A stretch of DNA of 64,000 nucleotides from Turicibacter faecis (lineage in GTDB: Bacteria; Bacillota_I; Bacilli_A; MOL361; Turicibacteraceae): contig NZ_AP028127.1 in assembly GCF_037076425.1 (NCBI RefSeq), forward strand, positions 1,804,501-1,868,500, in the 5' to 3' direction. The position numbers were made by a program, and so were the translations under genes. Positions 51,885-60,784 of this stretch are shown here, in pieces. Numbering within the stretch: the first letter of the stretch is position 1; each line of letters opens with the position of its first letter. Below the pieces are notes generated by a model, which searched no databases, had not been told where the DNA came from, and saw only the letters and a list, made by a program, of their open reading frames with translations.

Positions 51885-52517
51885 TTAAAGGCATCCCTTT
51901 TGTCTAAGTTTTTTGTTAATCCAGTGAAGAATCGTGCCTACATAGGGCTCATATTGCCCATTTTTATTCAATGTTTCGTATTTCTTTTTTGCTTTTTTGA
52001 GCGTTCCTATAACTTCCTTTTCGCTTTTACCATGTAAGCATTTTTCTAATCTTCTGATTGCTGCTTTTCTAACACTCAACAATCTTGCTTCATTTAAATT
52101 CAAAGTTTTATTTAAATCTTCGTCAATTTGGGCATCACTTGATTTGATGAACCCCTCTCGCGTATAACTTAGCGTCCTAATATGATTCACATTCTGGGGA
52201 TCAACATATATTGCTTTATTCTTCTTTTTAGTATCACAAGTCGTTTTTCTTTCCGGCTCTCCCTCGTTCCCCCTACATACAATGAGAAGATTTCTATAAG
52301 CTAGCTGATTCTTGCGATTTCTAGGTTCATAGTGTTCAATTTTAGTATCATTTTCACCTTTAATTCGGCACATACAATAGGCACAAAGATAGCCTTGATC
52401 GTTTAATAAATGCGATCGTAACGTTGCCTTGTCTTCTGACGTTAACGTCTCGAATAATGGCTCTTTCCCATACTTAATTAAAAAATTAGGTGACTTCCCT
52501 TTCTTAATCTCTATCAT
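51885..52517 (-). CDS. ptuB: PtuB-like HNH endonuclease (Septu defence)
   Basis: A 210-residue HNH nuclease of the TIGR02646 type. The zinc and catalytic residues are visible: CAYC (43-46), KIEHYEPRNR with the HNH histidine (about 58-67), YRNLLIVC and then a further cysteine in TTCDTKK. A basic helical tail follows. In the Septu system PtuB cuts nucleic acid when licensed by PtuA, giving phage defence. It lies 4 nt downstream of ptuA, so the pair is one operon. GGAGG is 12 nt from the ATG, a somewhat long spacing that would keep nuclease translation low. Confidence 0.88.
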   Translation of the reverse strand: MIEIKKGKSPNFLIKYGKEPLFETLTSEDKATLRSHLLNDQGYLCAYCMCRIKGENDTKIEHYEPRNRKNQLAYRNLLIVCRGNEGEPERKTTCDTKKKNKAIYVDPQNVNHIRTLSYTREGFIKSSDAQIDEDLNKTLNLNEARLLSVRKAAIRRLEKCLHGKSEKEVIGTLKKAKKKYETLNKNGQYEPYVGTILHWINKKLRQKGCL

Positions 52518-52521
52518 TGAA

Positions 52522-53808
52522 TTAAAGTTCCTCCAAGTCTAAGGCTACTTTCGCACTAATAATCTCACTGTCATTGCTTCCTAATATGAGTTCTAGTTCG
52601 TCGAGTAGGCGACGTGCTAACGATAGGTTTCCTTCTTCAAGAGAATCTGAAAAATCTCTTAGTTTTTGAACCACCCCATCTGGACGAACATCAACTTCCA
52701 TAAGTTGTTTTAATATAGAATCCACATCACGTCCATATGTCTTATCCGTTGGATGATAAACTTTATACTCATCGAGGATAAGAATATGCTCTTGATAAAC
52801 ATTACTTAGAATACTTGGCGAGTGTGTTGTAAAAATAAACTGAACATTTGGAAACGCATCTTTTAAATCGTTAATAATTGTTTTTTGCCATGATGGATGT
52901 AAATGCATATCAATTTCATCGATTAGAACAACCCCAGGTGTTTCGTTAATACGATGTAATAATTGAGGGTTTAATAACGCCATTCGATAAGCTATATCAG
53001 CAACTAACCCTAAAACTCCCTTGATTCCATCACTTAATAATCGTGTCGGTAGGATTTCCTCTTCTCCGTTCTCTCGTCGAATAAAAATCTCTAAGTCTTT
53101 AGTTTTAATATTAAAATTAAAGGTAATTTTCTGTGCATCGGGGTATACCCTTTTGCAACAACACTCTAGTGCACGTTTAACGGCTGAAAGTTCAGCAATC
53201 TCTCTTCCTTCCTCTAACTGATAATAGGTCATTTCCTCAAACCACTTTAACATAAACTTTTCATTTGCCGCTGAAGATAAACAATCCACATATCCATTTT
53301 GCCTCGTTAATCTTATATCTTGGGTATTATTTTTTTTCTGTCGCTTTTGCATCCATAATCGGGCTGTTCCATAATAAGAAATGAGGGGTAAAATAATTGT
53401 TTGATCTCCTCTCATCACCCGATCATTTAACCCCCGAGCATATTCCTTCATCTTCTTAGCTCCAATAACTGTTGTATTTCCTCCCTCACGATTTACACTC
53501 CGAATCCACTCTATTTCATTCCCATCAAAATTACCCTTTGCCTCTACAACAACTGGAAATTGGGGTTGTCTTTCAACCCTGCTTCCTATTGGATAATATT
53601 TATAATGTGCATCCTCACTCGGAATCGTGTTACCACTAATCCCGCTGAATTCAGAAATAAAACTCCCTAAAGCAATCGAGACGGCCTCAAGAATCGAACT
53701 TTTTCCCGCCCCATTTACGCCAACCAAGATGGTATAATCCTCCCTAAACGCTACCTCTAACTCCTCAAAACATCTAAAATTCTCCAACCTTATTTTTTCT
53801 ATTCTCAT
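52522..53808 (-). CDS. ptuA: PtuA-like AAA/ABC ATPase (Septu defence)
   Basis: An SMC/RecF-like ATPase of about 428 residues that opens with MRIEKIRLENFRCFEELEVAF-type sequence. Walker A is VGVNGAGKSS (about 29-38), the Walker B is VVLIDEIDMHLHP, and the switch histidine is in FIFTTHSPSIL. The ABC-like signature region is LLSDGIKGVLGLVAD. A C-terminal helical tail (DSILKQLMEVDVRPDG) ends near residue 428. PtuA forms a large ring that holds PtuB and may sense nucleotide depletion during phage infection. ATG 53808 is chosen by homology; GAGG lies about 13 nt upstream, and longer starts lack a good site. Confidence 0.88.
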   Translation of the reverse strand: MRIEKIRLENFRCFEELEVAFREDYTILVGVNGAGKSSILEAVSIALGSFISEFSGISGNTIPSEDAHYKYYPIGSRVERQPQFPVVVEAKGNFDGNEIEWIRSVNREGGNTTVIGAKKMKEYARGLNDRVMRGDQTIILPLISYYGTARLWMQKRQKKNNTQDIRLTRQNGYVDCLSSAANEKFMLKWFEEMTYYQLEEGREIAELSAVKRALECCCKRVYPDAQKITFNFNIKTKDLEIFIRRENGEEEILPTRLLSDGIKGVLGLVADIAYRMALLNPQLLHRINETPGVVLIDEIDMHLHPSWQKTIINDLKDAFPNVQFIFTTHSPSILSNVYQEHILILDEYKVYHPTDKTYGRDVDSILKQLMEVDVRPDGVVQKLRDFSDSLEEGNLSLARRLLDELELILGSNDSEIISAKVALDLEEL

Positions 53809-53945
53809 AAATTTAACTAGTCCTCTAATCTTTCTATTCGTCATATTTAATTTCAATTCATATCTTAACCTTATCCTATCAAAATAAATGACAGTCAGCA
53901 ATAGTATTCAAAAAATTCGAATAGAAAGGGAGATTATTCTGAACT

Positions 53946-53989
53946 AAAAAAGCTTCCCATTAAATGAGGCGTTTAATGGGAAGCTTTAA
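53946..53989 (-). terminator. terminator of the trypsin-like protease gene
   Basis: AAAGCTTCCCATTAAA pairs with TTTAATGGGAAGCTTT, and a T run follows on the minus strand. Confidence 0.9.
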
Positions 53990-53995
53990 TTTTAT

Positions 53996-54751
53996 CTATA
54001 AATGCTTTTGAACAAAATCGTATAACTCATCATTTAATAGGAAACCGTAAGTTACATAGTTTTCGCCTTCTTCATCGTTACATGCATTCGTTAAACCAAT
54101 CACTTGCCCGGCTTCATTAAAGACCGGTAACCCTGAGTTTCCACCTGAAATAACTGCATTGTACATCAACACATTTCCACCGACGAGTAAGACTTCGCCT
54201 TCACTCTCCCATAACGATCCATAAGCTTTATCCGCTGGATATCCAACCGTTCTCACATAATCGGTTTGTTTCACTTGTTCAATCGCCTTCTTCGATGCCA
54301 ATGTTAAAGTCGGAGCGACGTCATTAATCGTTCGACCATCCGCTAACGGCTCCACTTTCACCATCGCTAAGTCCTGATCATCACCTGGGGCCATGATTAA
54401 TTCTTTTACTTTAAAGTCTAAGAACTCGCCATTTTCCTGTTTTAAACGAACAAGTAATTGACTTACATCATCCGCACACGCACTCACGACGTGCTTATTT
54501 GTTAACAACGTATTTTCACCCACAACAAATCCTGTTCCATGATTTATTTCGTCAAATGGCTCACGCATGTCTTGAATTAATGCCACCCCTTTATTATCCC
54601 CTTCCACAGAAGTCAAAGGCACACGATCCTGAAGAGGACGCGTCGGTTTCGGTAAATCTAATCCTTGAGCAGGGCGCGTCAACGCCACAAACGCACCTCC
54701 AACTAATACGACTAAAAATCCCGCAATCATCCATAACTTATGTTTTTTCAT
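53996..54751 (-). CDS. membrane-anchored trypsin-like serine protease
   Basis: A 251-residue S1/V8-like protease with an N-terminal signal anchor (about 5-25). The catalytic triad is visible: H in LLTNKHVVSAC (about 88), D in DDQDLAMVKV (about 127), and S in AVISGGNSGLPVF (about 206). Unlike HtrA it has no PDZ domain. It would cut proteins at the outer face of the membrane, perhaps in stress response or surface protein turnover. It has its own terminator and a ribosome-binding site GGAATGAG. It is not obviously linked to the adjacent Septu genes. Confidence 0.88.
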   Translation of the reverse strand: MKKHKLWMIAGFLVVLVGGAFVALTRPAQGLDLPKPTRPLQDRVPLTSVEGDNKGVALIQDMREPFDEINHGTGFVVGENTLLTNKHVVSACADDVSQLLVRLKQENGEFLDFKVKELIMAPGDDQDLAMVKVEPLADGRTINDVAPTLTLASKKAIEQVKQTDYVRTVGYPADKAYGSLWESEGEVLLVGGNVLMYNAVISGGNSGLPVFNEAGQVIGLTNACNDEEGENYVTYGFLLNDELYDFVQKHL

Positions 54752-54885
54752 CTATCTCATTCCTTTCCTATCAGCTCATCAATTAGGAACTCCGTCCCTT
54801 CGATTGACTTCATTATACGTTGCCAATATGAAACGAATATGAAATATCATCACGCATTCGTTGAAAATAAACGTTTTTTCTCATC

Positions 54886-54918
54886 AAAAAAAGAGGTGAC
54901 CCCTTGTCACCTCTTTAA
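54886..54918 (-). terminator. terminator of the LCP gene
   Basis: AAAGAGGTGAC pairs with GTCACCTCTTT, with seven T after it on the minus strand. Confidence 0.9.
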
Positions 54919-54923
54919 CCTTC

Positions 54924-55970
54924 TTATTCGACATGTCCAAACTGTTCATAAATCGCAGCTTCCGTCTCAATAACCGTCTGCGACGGTTGATAATCCGAAT
55001 CATTATAAATAAATTCGTGAACATCTTTTACTAAATCTTGATAACTTTTCATGATATAAAAGGGACCATACCCTTTATAATCTACTGATTTTGAACCATT
55101 ATCAGGTTGTGGGACTTGTGTTTGTTCAATATTTTTTAAATCAAATCCTAATACGGCGCTTCCATAATCGATGATTTCCTTCATTGTTAAATTCGTTTCC
55201 ACATAAGGCAAACATTTTTCCGCTAGCTTTACGAGCTCCAAATAACTTTGATCACTCACCTTAGCGATGACCGCCTCCATTACTTTACTTTGACGTTCCA
55301 TTCGTCCAAAGTCTCCCCCTTCGGCATAACGGTTACGCATATAGCCCATCGCCTGACGTCCTGATAATAATTGAAGTCCAGATTCCTGTAACTCAGGTGC
55401 ATCGAGATCGTCATCACTTGCCCCATTCATTGAACGAATATAGTCATTCGTCACTTTCTTTTCTTCCGGACGCACATCAATTTCAACACCACCCACTGCA
55501 TCGATAACTTTCTCAATCGCATTAAAATTAAACGCGACATATCGAGTAATATCTAAATCAAAATTATAATTCAATGTCTTCAATGTTAAAGGTGCTTCCC
55601 CATACCAGTAGGCATGATTTAATTTATCAAAACCATTTTCTCCATCTGGAATAAAAATCATCGTGTCTCGTTGAAAAGACGATAACTTCAATTTTTTATT
55701 TTTCATATCAAGTGAGATAACCTTCGTCGCATCACTGCGCCCATTTGATCCATCCCCATCCTGATCAATTCCAAGGACCGCAATATTAACCACTTTTGAG
55801 TGCTTCTCCTTAGCCGTCAATGAACTGTCAACCGCAACATCCTCATGTTTTAAGGCAGCCGTTGTATCCAATTTTGAATAGTAATAGTTAGCCGCAAACA
55901 CGCCGCCACCAATAACGACTAAGCCTAACACCACTAGACTACAAACAATAACCCTCACCTTTTTTCTCAT
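54924..55970 (-). CDS. LytR-CpsA-Psr (LCP) family wall polymer ligase
   Basis: A 348-residue LCP protein. LCP enzymes transfer lipid-linked teichoic acids or capsule to peptidoglycan at the outer face of the membrane. One N-terminal transmembrane helix (about 8-28) is followed by the LCP domain: VLGIDQDGDGSNGRSDA (about 68-84), SFQRDTMIFIP, NHAYWYGEAPLT, GGVEIDV, QLLSGRQAMGYMRNR and the arginine-rich GDFGRMERQ. All are typical of an active enzyme. ATG follows GGAGGAATAAG. It is probably involved in anchoring the teichoic acid or another glycopolymer. Confidence 0.94.
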   Translation of the reverse strand: MRKKVRVIVCSLVVLGLVVIGGGVFAANYYYSKLDTTAALKHEDVAVDSSLTAKEKHSKVVNIAVLGIDQDGDGSNGRSDATKVISLDMKNKKLKLSSFQRDTMIFIPDGENGFDKLNHAYWYGEAPLTLKTLNYNFDLDITRYVAFNFNAIEKVIDAVGGVEIDVRPEEKKVTNDYIRSMNGASDDDLDAPELQESGLQLLSGRQAMGYMRNRYAEGGDFGRMERQSKVMEAVIAKVSDQSYLELVKLAEKCLPYVETNLTMKEIIDYGSAVLGFDLKNIEQTQVPQPDNGSKSVDYKGYGPFYIMKSYQDLVKDVHEFIYNDSDYQPSQTVIETEAAIYEQFGHVE

Positions 55971-56401
55971 CTTATTCCTCCCAAAAACGATTTATCTCTT
56001 TTTATTATATAATAAAAGCCAATTTATCTCAAACCGTCTTGAGAAAATACCTGGATAAGTTACAAGAAGAACATGAAATCCATTGATGTCCGAGAGTATA
56101 ATTTTAAATTGCAATAATCACCTAGATATTTTATCTGCATCATGACTTAACTGAATATCTTCATATCTGGGTGTCCATTTCTCTAAACCCCTTAAAATAG
56201 AAGATAGCGCTCGCCCCCATTATATTGAACTCGCCTTGCTAAATAGCGGCTTACCACCCACTCTACAACGTTACCAGGATACCTATCCTCTATGGATGAT
56301 GGTGAAAATAATCTGAAAAAAGTTGTTTAGTTGAATCTCAACAATCCAGAATTTATAAAGTTAATGATTCTGTACAGTAGAATTTAACGTATTTTATGCT
56401 A
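55971..56401. other. intergenic DNA with possible decayed coding remnant
   Basis: No intact gene. On the minus strand a short frame near 56119-56184 reads like coding sequence (EKWTPRYEDIQLSHDADK) but has no start or ribosome-binding site, so it may be a gene relic left when the accessory block was acquired. I could not identify the parent gene. Confidence 0.3.
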
Positions 56402-56410
56402 TGATATAAT
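56402..56410 (+). promoter_or_regulatory. extended -10 promoter of the Abi gene
   Basis: TGATATAAT carries a perfect -10 hexamer and an extended TG, 47 nt before the start codon. A weak TTTAAC could serve as -35. Confidence 0.6.
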
Positions 56411-56456
56411 AGTCGAAATATGATTTTTTCACAAGAGGAGATAAGGAGAAAAATTT

Positions 56457-57344
56457 ATGGGGCACCCAATAAAACCGTATTTAAGTATAGAACAACAGAT
56501 AGATCATTTGAAAAATAAAGAGAAAATGACAATTAATAATGTCGCATTTGCCAAAAAAGTGCTATCACGTATAAACTATTATCATTTGAGTGGTTATTGG
56601 TACAACTTATATGATAATAATAAAGAATTTATACCTGGAACAACCTTCGAGCAAATTTATAAATTGTATCAATTCGATTGTAAGTTACGTTTTTTGATAA
56701 CACAGTTATTAAAAGATTTAGAACTAAAATTCAAAGCTCATATTGCAAACTATATTGGCGAACAATGGGGGCCGTTAGGATATCAGGGTGTTAAGCATTT
56801 TTATGATGAGGATTCACATATTAACTTCCTATATATTCTGAATAAAAAGAAAAAACAATATAAAAACAAACCATTTGTTCAACATCATATTGATAATTAT
56901 GATGGAAAATTACCTATTTGGGCTGTTATAGAAATATTGTCCTTTTCAGATGTAACAAAATTTTATAAGTCCTTTTATGATGCTGACCGTAAAAAACTTT
57001 TGAAAAAAAATTACAAGAATAACTGGGACATTATTAAGAATGCAACAGAAACTCCTAAATGGATAATAACCCTGTGTAACATTAGGAATATATGCGCCCA
57101 TTATGAACGTTTATACAATATCAGATTAGTAAACAGTGTGAAATTACCTCAAAAATACGCTAACTATAATATAAAAACCAATAAGTTATTTGCTGCTATA
57201 ATAATATTAATGCTATTATTAGATGACAATCAAATAAAATCAAAATTTATAACAGATTTAAAGATGCTATTTAATCAATATAATTTTATAAATATTCAAC
57301 AGATGGGATTCCCTAATAACTGGGAAGATATTCTCAAATTATGA
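56457..57344 (+). CDS. Abi_2 family (AbiD/AbiF-like) abortive infection protein
   Basis: A 295-residue helical protein of the Abi_2/AbiD/F family, known from lactococcal plasmids to stop phage growth. Typical elements are KPYLSIEQQIDHLKNK at the N terminus, INYYHLSGYWYNLYD, and FDCKLRFLITQLLKDLELKFKAHIANYI. The conserved RNICAHYERLYN (about 216-227) is an Rx4H-type motif like HEPN ribonucleases, so RNA cleavage is a plausible mode of action. It is notably AT-rich with many AAT and AAA codons compared with flanking genes, as expected for a transferred gene. It has its own promoter and terminator. ATG follows AAGGAG. Confidence 0.9.
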   Translation: MGHPIKPYLSIEQQIDHLKNKEKMTINNVAFAKKVLSRINYYHLSGYWYNLYDNNKEFIPGTTFEQIYKLYQFDCKLRFLITQLLKDLELKFKAHIANYIGEQWGPLGYQGVKHFYDEDSHINFLYILNKKKKQYKNKPFVQHHIDNYDGKLPIWAVIEILSFSDVTKFYKSFYDADRKKLLKKNYKNNWDIIKNATETPKWIITLCNIRNICAHYERLYNIRLVNSVKLPQKYANYNIKTNKLFAAIIILMLLLDDNQIKSKFITDLKMLFNQYNFINIQQMGFPNNWEDILKL

Positions 57345-57350
57345 TAAAGA

Positions 57351-57382
57351 AAATGAGCTCAGTCTTATGACTGAGCTCTTAT
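57351..57382 (+). terminator. terminator of the Abi gene
   Basis: GAGCTCAGTC pairs perfectly with GACTGAGCTC around a TTAT loop; the following T tract is short. Confidence 0.75.
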
Positions 57383-57828
57383 AATAACTTTAATATTTTT
57401 AAATTTTATTTTCGAAGCCTCTGCCACTGTGCCCTTATCAAAGCGATGAAGGGTTCCGCACTAACCCTCAAGTTTTGAGAATCAATACGTCGCAAAGTTC
57501 TAACAATATTATTATAAGCATTTTCAAAGGGTTTGTAAACCTTTGAAATGTTATTTTAAAAATATTTTTAATAACTTTCTCTATAAAAAGCGAACAGGTA
57601 ATATAAACATGTCTACTTTGGCCTCTAACTTTGGACTATAATTTAGTCATTAAAATACCTAGGGCTAATTTTTTATGAAGGAGGGTACATCGTCACTCCT
57701 ATTCAACTGGAATCAGATACAACCAAAAGAACTACTTTTCATTTACAGTACACAATTCCCTATAAATTTTCCACTCTAAATCTAACACATTGACTGTAAA
57801 AAAATCACTCGTATGAGTGATTTTTTGT
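57383..57828. other. noncoding or remnant region beside the IS66 end
   Basis: Three things are visible. (1) On the minus strand at about 57412-57555 a frame of 49 codons without a start ends in a protein-like sequence (RTLRRIDSQNLRVSAEP), and the same DNA can fold into nested hairpins. (2) A hairpin CAAAGG(G)TTT/AAACCTTTG lies at 57524-57545. (3) On the plus strand GAAGGAGGG (57678-57686) is followed by a frame without a standard start (TPIQLESDTTKRTTFHLQY), possibly a broken small gene. A bidirectional terminator (AAAATCACTC/GAGTGATTTT) lies at 57796-57827. I recognise no family. Confidence 0.35.
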
Positions 57829-57856
57829 AAGCACGTAATAATAACACGGATACAAA

Positions 57857-57902
57857 AAAAGCTACCAATCCTGTAAACTAAAGGTACAGAGTTGGTAGCT
57901 AT
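57857..57902 (-). terminator. terminator at the end of IS66 tnpC
   Basis: AGCTACCAAC pairs with its complement across a 26-nt loop, then TTTTTTT follows on the minus strand. Confidence 0.75.
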
Positions 57903-57915
57903 TATTTTTATATTA

Positions 57916-58962
57916 TTACTGACAATTCTCTTGAACGCTTTTTGCCCATGGCAAAAAGTCCACCAATACATCTGGATTTCTAATGAAGTCCGTATTAGGC
58001 AGTTTTTCAAAAAGATAATTTAAATATTTAGATGGATTTAGTCTGTTTGCTTTGGCTGTCTCAATGATAGTGTATGCCATCGCATTAGCAGTCGCCCCCT
58101 TCATACTGGTTGAAAAAAGATAATTCTTTCGACCAATCGTGATGGGACGAATCCCTTGTTCAGCTAGATTATTCGAGGCTTCAAGATTTCCATCTTCTAA
58201 AAAACGCAAAAGCTCTACCTTTTGATTTAAGGCATACATCACGGCAGTTTGAAGTTTTCCTTTCATGGCATAGAACGACTGTAGCCAGTCAAAAAAATCT
58301 TCCACAACAGGTTTGATCACCAGTTGTCGTTGCTTTTGACGTTCTTCAGGAGATAACTCTTTAATGGTCTTTTCAAAACTAAAGATTTTGTCGCAGTATT
58401 CCACTGCTTTTTGCGCTTTTCCGTTGTTCCCTGGAATCTCAAAAAACTTTCTTCTAACATGAGCCCAACACCCAACGAGTGAAAGATTCGGGATATTTTT
58501 ATAGCCAGAATAACCATCACAGTGAAGATAGCCTTTAAACCCTTCTAAGATGGTGGTTGCCACCGCACGTTCACGTGTTAAGTCAGCGTGGTAATAAGCA
58601 ATGGGATGTTCGGTATTTTTGATGGTCCTAAATAACCAAAATCTTGCCTGAGAAGTGGCTGGTTTTCCATCCGCTCGATTTAAAATTTGATACGGTGTTT
58701 CATCCGCATGTAAGACTTGATTTAGCACCAACTCTTTTCTAAGTAAATCGTAAATTGGGCGTAACCAATCATGACTAGCGATCATAATCCAGTTAGAGAG
58801 GGTTTTATCACTCACACTTAATCCATAGCGTGCCCATTCTGATACCTGGCGATAACAAGGAATACTTAAGACGTATTTTTGATGGAAAACTTCAGCTAAC
58901 ACACTCGCTCCGGCAAAGCTTCTTTGAATCGGAGCTTTTGGTGTTTCTATGAATGCTAACAT
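57916..58962 (-). pseudogene. IS66 transposase TnpC, N terminus missing
   Basis: The surviving 348 codons hold the catalytic part of the IS66 DDE transposase: HADETPYQ (first Asp), HCDGYSGY (second Asp), CWAHVRRKF and EASNNLAEQGIRPITIGRKN (Glu). A normal TnpC has about 150-180 more residues at the N terminus (leucine zipper, zinc-binding region), which are absent; the sequence begins abruptly at MLAFIETPKAPIQ next to the inverted repeat of the ISL3-like element. It is therefore not expected to work. Confidence 0.88.
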
Positions 58963-59004
58963 AAATGTGGTTCTTCCTGACTTTTGGTGATAAAACGCTT
59001 TACC

Positions 59005-59013
59005 TGATATAAT
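59005..59013 (+). promoter_or_regulatory. promoter of the ISL3-like transposase gene
   Basis: TGATATAAT (extended -10) lies 30 nt before the start codon, with TTGGTG 18 nt upstream inside the terminal inverted repeat. Confidence 0.55.
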
Positions 59014-60069
59014 GAAAAGACATCTTAGAGAGGTATATCATCATGAACCTTAATGTCTTTTTTCCTGAAAATCTTATGATTCAATCCATTGAAAATAATG
59101 AGCATAAAATCCTAATTTGTTTAAAGTCTGAATCAAAATTTAATCCTTGTCCCTTATGCGGGATGAAAAGTCATCGGGTACACAGTACGTATCTTAGAAA
59201 ACCATTAGATGCTTCAATCCTTAATAAACCCGTTCAATTAAGGATACAAGCTAAAAAGTTTTTTTGTTTAAATCCCAACTGTAAACGTCAAATTTTCACT
59301 GAAAGATTTACTGGCTTTTTAAATGCCTATCGGCGTTTAACTATTCGTCTTGAAGAGGTTTTTCTTCAATTATCATTATCGATGAGTGCGGAAGCTTTAT
59401 CACGCTTTCTTTTTAAACTTGGATATAAACGAAGTGGAGATGCGCTATTAGATTTATTACGACGTATTGATTCTACTGAAAAAGATATAAAAAATCAGTC
59501 ATTAACCCATATTGGGGTTGATGATTTTTCTTTTCGTCGAGGGGTCGACTTTGGAACAGTTATTTGTGATTTAGAAACGCATCGTCCGGTTGAAATTCTT
59601 GCCTCTCGTTCGACTCAAGCATTTAAAGAATGGTTGGAAAAACATCCCTCAGTTGAATTAGTGACACGTGATCGTGCAACAACTTATACTAAAGCCATTC
59701 ATTTAACGAATCCTAACATTATTCAGGTTGCCGACAAGTGGCACTTTCTTAAAAACCTATTAACGGTTGTTAAAGAAACCATTAGTTCTCGTTTTCCTAA
59801 AGGATGGTTTATCATGCCTGAATCTTCAATCACTAAAAAAACAGATCCAGCGACAGATATAACGATTACTAACGTGAACTCAATATCCAGTCATGAATCA
59901 TTATCTGAAAAGGAACAAGCAAAATGGACACTCATTTTGGAGATTCAAAAGGTCTACCAACAAGTAGGCTCTATTCGTCAAACAGCCAGACAACTTAAGT
60001 TAAGTCGGACAACCGTAGCGAAGTATATTCAGTTATCTGAACCTCCCAAGCAAATACGAAAGCCCCGTG

Positions 60070-60282
60070 TTAATCAATTTGTCCCACTTTATTTAACTCT
60101 TGCTTAATTTTTCGAGTCCCGTAATTATTTCGACTTCGGCGAAAAATCTCAACGATGTCAGCTATAAGTTGAGACTCATCTTTGTTCTTAGCTTTTGATT
60201 CATAATAATATGTACTGCGAGAGAGGTTAAGGACTTTGCACATCGCTGAAACAGAATATTTATGCGTATTATTTTTAATCAC
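60070..60282 (-). pseudogene. IS3-family orfB, truncated
   Basis: Only the N-terminal helix-turn-helix part (HTH_21) of the IS3 transposase is left: SVSAMCKVLNLSRSTYYY and NNYGTRKIKQELNK. The whole rve integrase core with the DDE residues is missing, and the last codons come from the ISL3 junction. In an intact element this frame is reached by a frameshift from orfA. Confidence 0.88.
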
Positions 60283-60646
60283 ATTTATTTTCGTCCTAAG
60301 ATCAGCGCTGCTTGCTTTAAAATATCATTTTCCATCTCTAACTGTTTAATTTTTTTACGGAGTTGGATCAATTCATTTTCTTCTTCTGAGCGATTATCTT
60401 TCTCTTTAAAAGAACCTGTAGAAGATGATTGTTTAATCCACTTATTAAGAAGAGAGGGTGAGATATCATATTCTCGAACAATATCACATTTACGTTTACC
60501 ATTTAAATAGAGTTGGACTAATTGATTCTTAAATTCATCTGTATATGTACGTCTAGGTTTACGGGTTTTAGGTTGGGTCATGTTAAAGCTCCTTTTTATT
60601 ATTATTAATTTATTTTACATGACCTCAAAAAAACTGTCTAATTAAT
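60080..60646 (-). mobile_element. IS3-family (IS150-like) fragment inside the ISL3 element
   Basis: One end is near 60646, where the minus strand starts with TTAGACAGTTTTTTTGAGGTCAT, like IS150-group inverted repeats. The other end is lost: the second gene is cut after about 70 codons near 60080, where ISL3 sequence resumes. Confidence 0.82.
60285..60581 (-). CDS. IS3-family orfA (helix-turn-helix protein)
   Basis: A complete 98-residue orfA with the transposase_8 HTH (RRTYTDEFKNQLVQLYLNG, ISPSLLNKWIKQ) and a C-terminal leucine-zipper-like helix (ENELIQLRKKIKQLEMEND). It binds element ends, but without orfB it can only act as a repressor or be inert. AAGGAG lies 8 nt before the ATG. Confidence 0.9.
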   Translation of the reverse strand: MTQPKTRKPRRTYTDEFKNQLVQLYLNGKRKCDIVREYDISPSLLNKWIKQSSSTGSFKEKDNRSEEENELIQLRKKIKQLEMENDILKQAALILGRK

Positions 60647-60784
60647 TGTAACCTATCCATCAAATGTATGGACGAGCAAGTTTTGAACTTCTGCGTATTA
60701 AAGTCCTCTATGCCTAGAAAGGGCTTTTCACCAAAAGTAAGGAAGAACCACTTTTTTATTGACATTTATACGATTTAAAGAAAC

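Larger units (their letters stand above)
57829..58968 (-). mobile_element. truncated IS66 element
   Basis: The right end is probably GTAAGCACG at 57829, since IS66 family termini start with GTAAGC. Only the C-terminal two thirds of the transposase TnpC remain; the other end is cut exactly where the ISL3-like element begins at 58969. No tnpA or tnpB accessory genes are present. Confidence 0.75.
59043..60717 (+). pseudogene. ISL3 family transposase, interrupted
   Basis: The first 340 or so codons are intact: zinc-ribbon-like CPLCG and CLNPNCKR, then THIGVDDFSFRRG (first Asp), ELVTRDRATTY (second Asp) and a helix-turn-helix-like RQTARQLKLSRTTVAKYI insertion. The frame then runs into IS3 DNA near 60075 and stops at 60107. 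The proper C terminus reappears at 60664-60717 as MYGRASFELLRIKVLYA and a stop. The segment with the catalytic Glu is missing, so part of the gene was deleted when the IS3 copy entered or decayed. Confidence 0.88.
58969..60749 (+). mobile_element. ISL3-family element interrupted by an IS3 remnant
   Basis: The ends are imperfect inverted repeats: GGTTCTTCCTGACTTTTGG (from 58969) matches the complement of the right end (60725-60749) with a single mismatch over 22 nt. Between them lie the start and the last codons of an ISL3 transposase, split by an IS3 fragment. No matching 8-bp target duplication is seen (ATAAATGT on the left, ACTTTTTT on the right), which suggests a deletion or recombination after insertion. 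Confidence 0.85.

Noticed and set aside
51885-53808. Retron with ATPase-HNH effector
   Set aside because: No reverse transcriptase gene or msr/msd-like structure is found nearby; a Septu pair explains both genes.
50606-57344. Defence region as part of a prophage
   Set aside because: No integrase, capsid, terminase, portal or lysis genes are present, and the interspersed protease and LCP genes are ordinary chromosomal genes.
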